This document shows, in pieces, positions 60,841-64,000 of a DNA stretch of 64,000 bases. The stretch comes from Flavivirga aquatica (GTDB lineage: Bacteria; Bacteroidota; Bacteroidia; Flavobacteriales; Flavobacteriaceae): the NCBI RefSeq assembly GCF_001747085.1, contig NZ_MDJD01000043.1, positions 124,001 to 188,000 of the forward strand, read 5' to 3'. Position 1 is the first letter of the stretch; every line of letters starts with the position of its first letter. The notes beneath the pieces are model-generated. The model was not told the origin of the DNA. It made no database searches and was given only the letters and a program-made list of their open reading frames with translations. Both the position numbers and the translations under genes were made by a program.

Positions 60841-63800
60841 ATGGCGCAACAATTCGGTAAAACTTGGTGGGGAGAACAATTTTTAAAGGCTTTATCACAA
60901 ATTGATTATTCTAACCGCTTACCACGAGGAAAAACCTATGCTCGAAAAGGTACTGTAAAGGATATTAGGATTACTAAAAATATTATTGAGGCAAAAGTTA
61001 AAGGTAGTAGGCCTAGGCCTTATACTATTAAGATTACCATTCCAGCATTTAGCTCTTCACAGAAAAAGAAACTTATGGATGCTATAATTGGTGATCCATT
61101 GTCGTTATCTCATTTATTAAATCGTGAATTACCACAAGAACTAAATGAGATTGCAAAACAGAATGGAATACAAGTTTTTCCTAACCAATGGTCAGATTTT
61201 GAAATGCAATGTTCTTGTCCAGATTGGGCTGTGCCATGCAAACATTTAGCAGCTGTCATTTATGTTTTCTCAGCAGAGATTGACCGAAATCCGTTTTTAT
61301 TATTCCAATTGCACGATTTGGATATTCTTAGCGCGTTAACCCAAGCAGGAATGCAGTTAGAAGGAAGTGTAAAAGCTTTGAATTTCGAAAATTTACTTTA
61401 TGATAAACCAATTTCTATTGAATTTCAAAATAGTTCTGAGGAAGCTGTTTTTGATTTGTCTAAAATTATTCCTCAAGCCGAAAATGTATTGCCTCTATTA
61501 GAAGATAAAGCGCTTTTTTATACAAAACCATTTGCCTCGATACTTAAAAAACATTATAAACTAGGAACTTCGTTTGCCAAAAATATAGTGGCAAAAGAAA
61601 TTGTCGCGCTAGAACTCAATACATTTGAGAAGATTGAATGTGTAGAAATTCAAATCCATAAGAAAGAAATAAATTTCCAAGGGATTACCTTCTTTTCTAG
61701 AGGGGAGCCTATAGATACTTCAACTTTTACTAAAGACTTAGATTCATTAATTGATTTTTTAGAAAGAATCCCTAGGAAATTTGAAAATCGTCTCTCAGTT
61801 GATTTGCAATGCCTGTGCCGGGCTTATCATTTAAGTGTTTATTTAATGCTTAATGGGGCGTATGTTCCTCAAATTGTAGAATTGGAAGAAGTACATTATA
61901 AGGTTCGTTGGATACCTGCTATGGCTAGTGAGGAAGTAAACTATTTAGTGGAATCTTTGGAGAAAAATATTTCACAGCGGTTTGTTGCCATAAATGCCGC
62001 TTCTAAAAAGCAACAATATTTAACGCCAAAAGATCAAATCATTTGTTTGTTGTCTGCTTTTTTAACACATTATATGCTTAAAAAAGGATCATGTACTACT
62101 GGCACAAAAACGCCTTTGGATTTTAAAATTGATGAACTTTTTTTTAGTAATAAAAAGCAATCTTTCCCTGACTTTGAAGAGCAGCAAGTTCCTAATTCTA
62201 TACATCAATATTTACAGCGATTACACATCAGTAGCCAAGTTTATACACCATTGATTAAGATAGAAGATAATCCTTTGGAAAGTATTTTTGAAATAGAACT
62301 ATGGATTGAAAATAAGCAGGATGCTGTTCAAAAACCTGTTTCTTTAGAGAAGTTTGTCAAAGGAGGAAAGTATGCTTCTTATAAAGCTTCTGTTTTTCAA
62401 TCGTTATCGAGTTTATCTAAAGATTTTGTAGACATAAAACCATTGATTTCTTCTTTAGGTAAAGAACAACTCTTTTTAGATAGCGATGGCTTTGCTGCCA
62501 TTTTACTTAAAGTATTGCCTATTATCAAATTACTAGGTATTCGAATACTATTGCCCAATTCTTTAAAGCAGTTGGCGAAGCCTCAAGTCTCCATAAAATT
62601 AGATAGTAATAGTTCAAAAACAGACAGTAAAACCTATTTAAACTTGAATGAAATGTTAGATTTTCAATGGCAGGTAGCTATAGGAAATCAAACGATATCC
62701 GTTGCTGAATTTAAAAAATTGGTTAAAAACACCTCTGGAGTAGTCAATATTAAAGGAGAATATGTGCTTATTGATCCTAAGCAAATTCAAACCTTATTAA
62801 ACAATTTAGAAAAAGACAGAGAACTTTCTCATATTGATATATTACAATCTTTGTTAACTGAAGAATATCAAGAAGCCAAAATATCCCTTTCGAACTCGGC
62901 TCGTGAAATTATAGAAAGTTTGTTGAAAAGTGAAGCTAAACCAATCCCCCAAAGTTTAAAAGCCACTTTACGGCCTTATCAGGAAAGAGGTTTTCAATGG
63001 TTGTATAATAATAGCAAGGTAGGTTTTGGAAGTATTATTGCTGATGATATGGGACTCGGTAAGACTATTCAGGTGATTACCTTATTACTTCAATTTAAAG
63101 CTGAAGGAAGGCTGGATAAAAAGAAAGGACTCATTGTGGTACCAACTACGCTTTTGACCAACTGGCAGAAAGAAATAGAAAAGTTTGCTCCAGATTTAAG
63201 TACTCATATTTATCATGGAGCAAAACGTACTTTTGTTGCAGCCGGTTTTGACGTTTTTATAACCACCTATGGTTTATTGCGTTCCGATGTATCCAAATTT
63301 CAAAAAATAAAATGGGAGATATTAGTTATTGATGAAGCTCAAGCAATCAAAAATGCGGGAACAGAACAGACCAAAGCTATAAAGAAAATTAAAGCTACTG
63401 TAAAAGTTGCTATGAGTGGTACACCTGTAGAAAATCGCTTAAGTGAATATTGGAGCTTATTCGATTTTACGAACAAAGGGTATTTAGGTTCTATGAAATA
63501 TTTTACACAACATTTTTCTTCTCCTATTGAACGAAAGAATGATCAGCTAGCATTACATCGTTTCAAAAAAGTTACAGATCCTTTCATACTACGTCGCTTA
63601 AAAACGGACAAATCTATTATTACTGATCTTCCTGAAAAAATAGAGCAAGATTGCTTTGTTGCTCTAGGAAAGGAACAAATTGCGTTATATCAAAATGTGG
63701 TTGATAAAATGATAAAAGCTCTAAATGAAGTTGAGGAAAAATCTATTGAACGAAAAGGATTAGTCCTTAAAATGATAACAGCTTTAAAGCAAGTTTGTAA

Positions 63801-64000
63801 CCATCCCTCTCAATTTTTGAAGAAAGAAGATTATCGTCCACAATTGTCAGGGAAATCAGAACGACTACTAGAGATATTGAGTGCTATTTATGAGAATAAT
63901 GAAAAAGTGTTGATCTTCACCCAATACAAAGAAATGGGGCAGATTCTTTCGGAAATGCTATCCAAAGTTTTTGGTACAAAACCCTTATTCTTACATGGGG
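60841..64000 (+). CDS. SWIM zinc-finger SNF2-family helicase, N-terminal part
   Basis: Open frame from the ATG at 60841 running off the right edge, 1053 codons visible. It begins MAQQFGKTWWGEQFLKALSQ. A SWIM zinc-finger (CSCPDWAVPCKHLAAV) lies at about residues 122-138, and the SNF2 ATPase starts near 715 with LRPYQERGFQWLYNN, DDMGLGKTIQVITLL (Walker A, about 734-748), IDEAQAIKN (about 830) and MSGTPVENRLSEYW. It remodels or translocates on DNA using ATP; the target is unknown. It is divergent from the broken oxygenase gene, with 180 bases between. Confidence 0.92.
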   Translation, partial: MAQQFGKTWWGEQFLKALSQIDYSNRLPRGKTYARKGTVKDIRITKNIIEAKVKGSRPRPYTIKITIPAFSSSQKKKLMDAIIGDPLSLSHLLNRELPQELNEIAKQNGIQVFPNQWSDFEMQCSCPDWAVPCKHLAAVIYVFSAEIDRNPFLLFQLHDLDILSALTQAGMQLEGSVKALNFENLLYDKPISIEFQNSSEEAVFDLSKIIPQAENVLPLLEDKALFYTKPFASILKKHYKLGTSFAKNIVAKEIVALELNTFEKIECVEIQIHKKEINFQGITFFSRGEPIDTSTFTKDLDSLIDFLERIPRKFENRLSVDLQCLCRAYHLSVYLMLNGAYVPQIVELEEVHYKVRWIPAMASEEVNYLVESLEKNISQRFVAINAASKKQQYLTPKDQIICLLSAFLTHYMLKKGSCTTGTKTPLDFKIDELFFSNKKQSFPDFEEQQVPNSIHQYLQRLHISSQVYTPLIKIEDNPLESIFEIELWIENKQDAVQKPVSLEKFVKGGKYASYKASVFQSLSSLSKDFVDIKPLISSLGKEQLFLDSDGFAAILLKVLPIIKLLGIRILLPNSLKQLAKPQVSIKLDSNSSKTDSKTYLNLNEMLDFQWQVAIGNQTISVAEFKKLVKNTSGVVNIKGEYVLIDPKQIQTLLNNLEKDRELSHIDILQSLLTEEYQEAKISLSNSAREIIESLLKSEAKPIPQSLKATLRPYQERGFQWLYNNSKVGFGSIIADDMGLGKTIQVITLLLQFKAEGRLDKKKGLIVVPTTLLTNWQKEIEKFAPDLSTHIYHGAKRTFVAAGFDVFITTYGLLRSDVSKFQKIKWEILVIDEAQAIKNAGTEQTKAIKKIKATVKVAMSGTPVENRLSEYWSLFDFTNKGYLGSMKYFTQHFSSPIERKNDQLALHRFKKVTDPFILRRLKTDKSIITDLPEKIEQDCFVALGKEQIALYQNVVDKMIKALNEVEEKSIERKGLVLKMITALKQVCNHPSQFLKKEDYRPQLSGKSERLLEILSAIYENNEKVLIFTQYKEMGQILSEMLSKVFGTKPLFLHG

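Noticed and set aside
1-64000. CRISPR arrays, prophage, integrase or secretion-effector islands
   Set aside because: No regularly spaced repeats, integrase, terminase or phage structural genes were found; the window reads as stable chromosome.

Overview
The window looks like chromosomal DNA of a marine-type member of the Flavobacteriaceae (Bacteroidota). Signs are the strong A+T bias, SusC/SusD pairs, a type IX secretion (T9SS) sorting domain, many lipoproteins with SCSD-type lipoboxes, NhaD, and promoters of the Bacteroidota form TTG-N18..20-TAnnTTTG. No phage, insertion sequence, integrase or CRISPR array is visible. The only RNA gene seen is tRNA-Val(UAC).

Layout. 1-2.5 kb: the start of a SusC-like receptor gene and a membrane-anchored AraC-type regulator; both are preceded by a similar GGTAAT...TACC element, and the receptor leader holds two interleaved inverted repeats. 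2.6-6.8 kb: galE and a DegT aminotransferase, waaA (Kdo transferase) and a small helical lipoprotein. 6.8-14 kb: a redox-flavoured locus in which a three-gene cassette (OB-fold protein, YceI, DUF5777 barrel) occurs twice, in mirror orientation, around a membrane-bound LytTR regulator, a COG4315 lipoprotein and a mono-haem cytochrome c lipoprotein. 14-21.9 kb: envelope glycosyltransferases between two MORN_2-type repeat proteins, plus a FAD monooxygenase. 22-27 kb: a membrane polyferredoxin and an NAD(P)/FAD oxidoreductase, divergent from a DUF547 protein and a beta-barrel. 27-30 kb: a translationally coupled trio of GH113-like lipoprotein, unknown lipoprotein and one-POTRA Omp85-like barrel.

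33.3-49.5 kb is the most striking part, a large arsenosugar (organoarsenic) biosynthesis region. It holds arsM, arsS, a purine nucleoside phosphorylase, three glycosyltransferases of the arsenosugar-associated TIGR04282/TIGR04283 type and an AhpD-like CxxC protein. With them are a dedicated SusC/SusD pair, a sodium:solute symporter, an unusual Cys-rich metallophosphoesterase, a periplasmic rhodanese, a DM13-T9SS secreted protein, a DUF547 lipoprotein, a sterol-desaturase-type hydroxylase and an Mpo1-like protein. An 11-bp perfect inverted repeat sits at the head of this region and could be its operator. The known chemistry (methylation of arsenite, transfer of the 5'-deoxyadenosyl group of SAM to arsenic, loss of adenine, glycosylation) accounts for the core. 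The transport, secreted and lipid genes suggest a larger system that also moves or lipidates the product; this part is inference.

49.6-58.3 kb is housekeeping: acyl-CoA dehydrogenase, anmK, a glutamate-type dehydrogenase, nhaD, exbB-exbD-tonB-folC and tRNA-Val. 58.4-60.7 kb is a 2OG-Fe(II) oxygenase gene broken by two frameshifts, and from 60.8 kb to the edge runs a SWIM/SNF2 helicase gene that is cut off by the window end.
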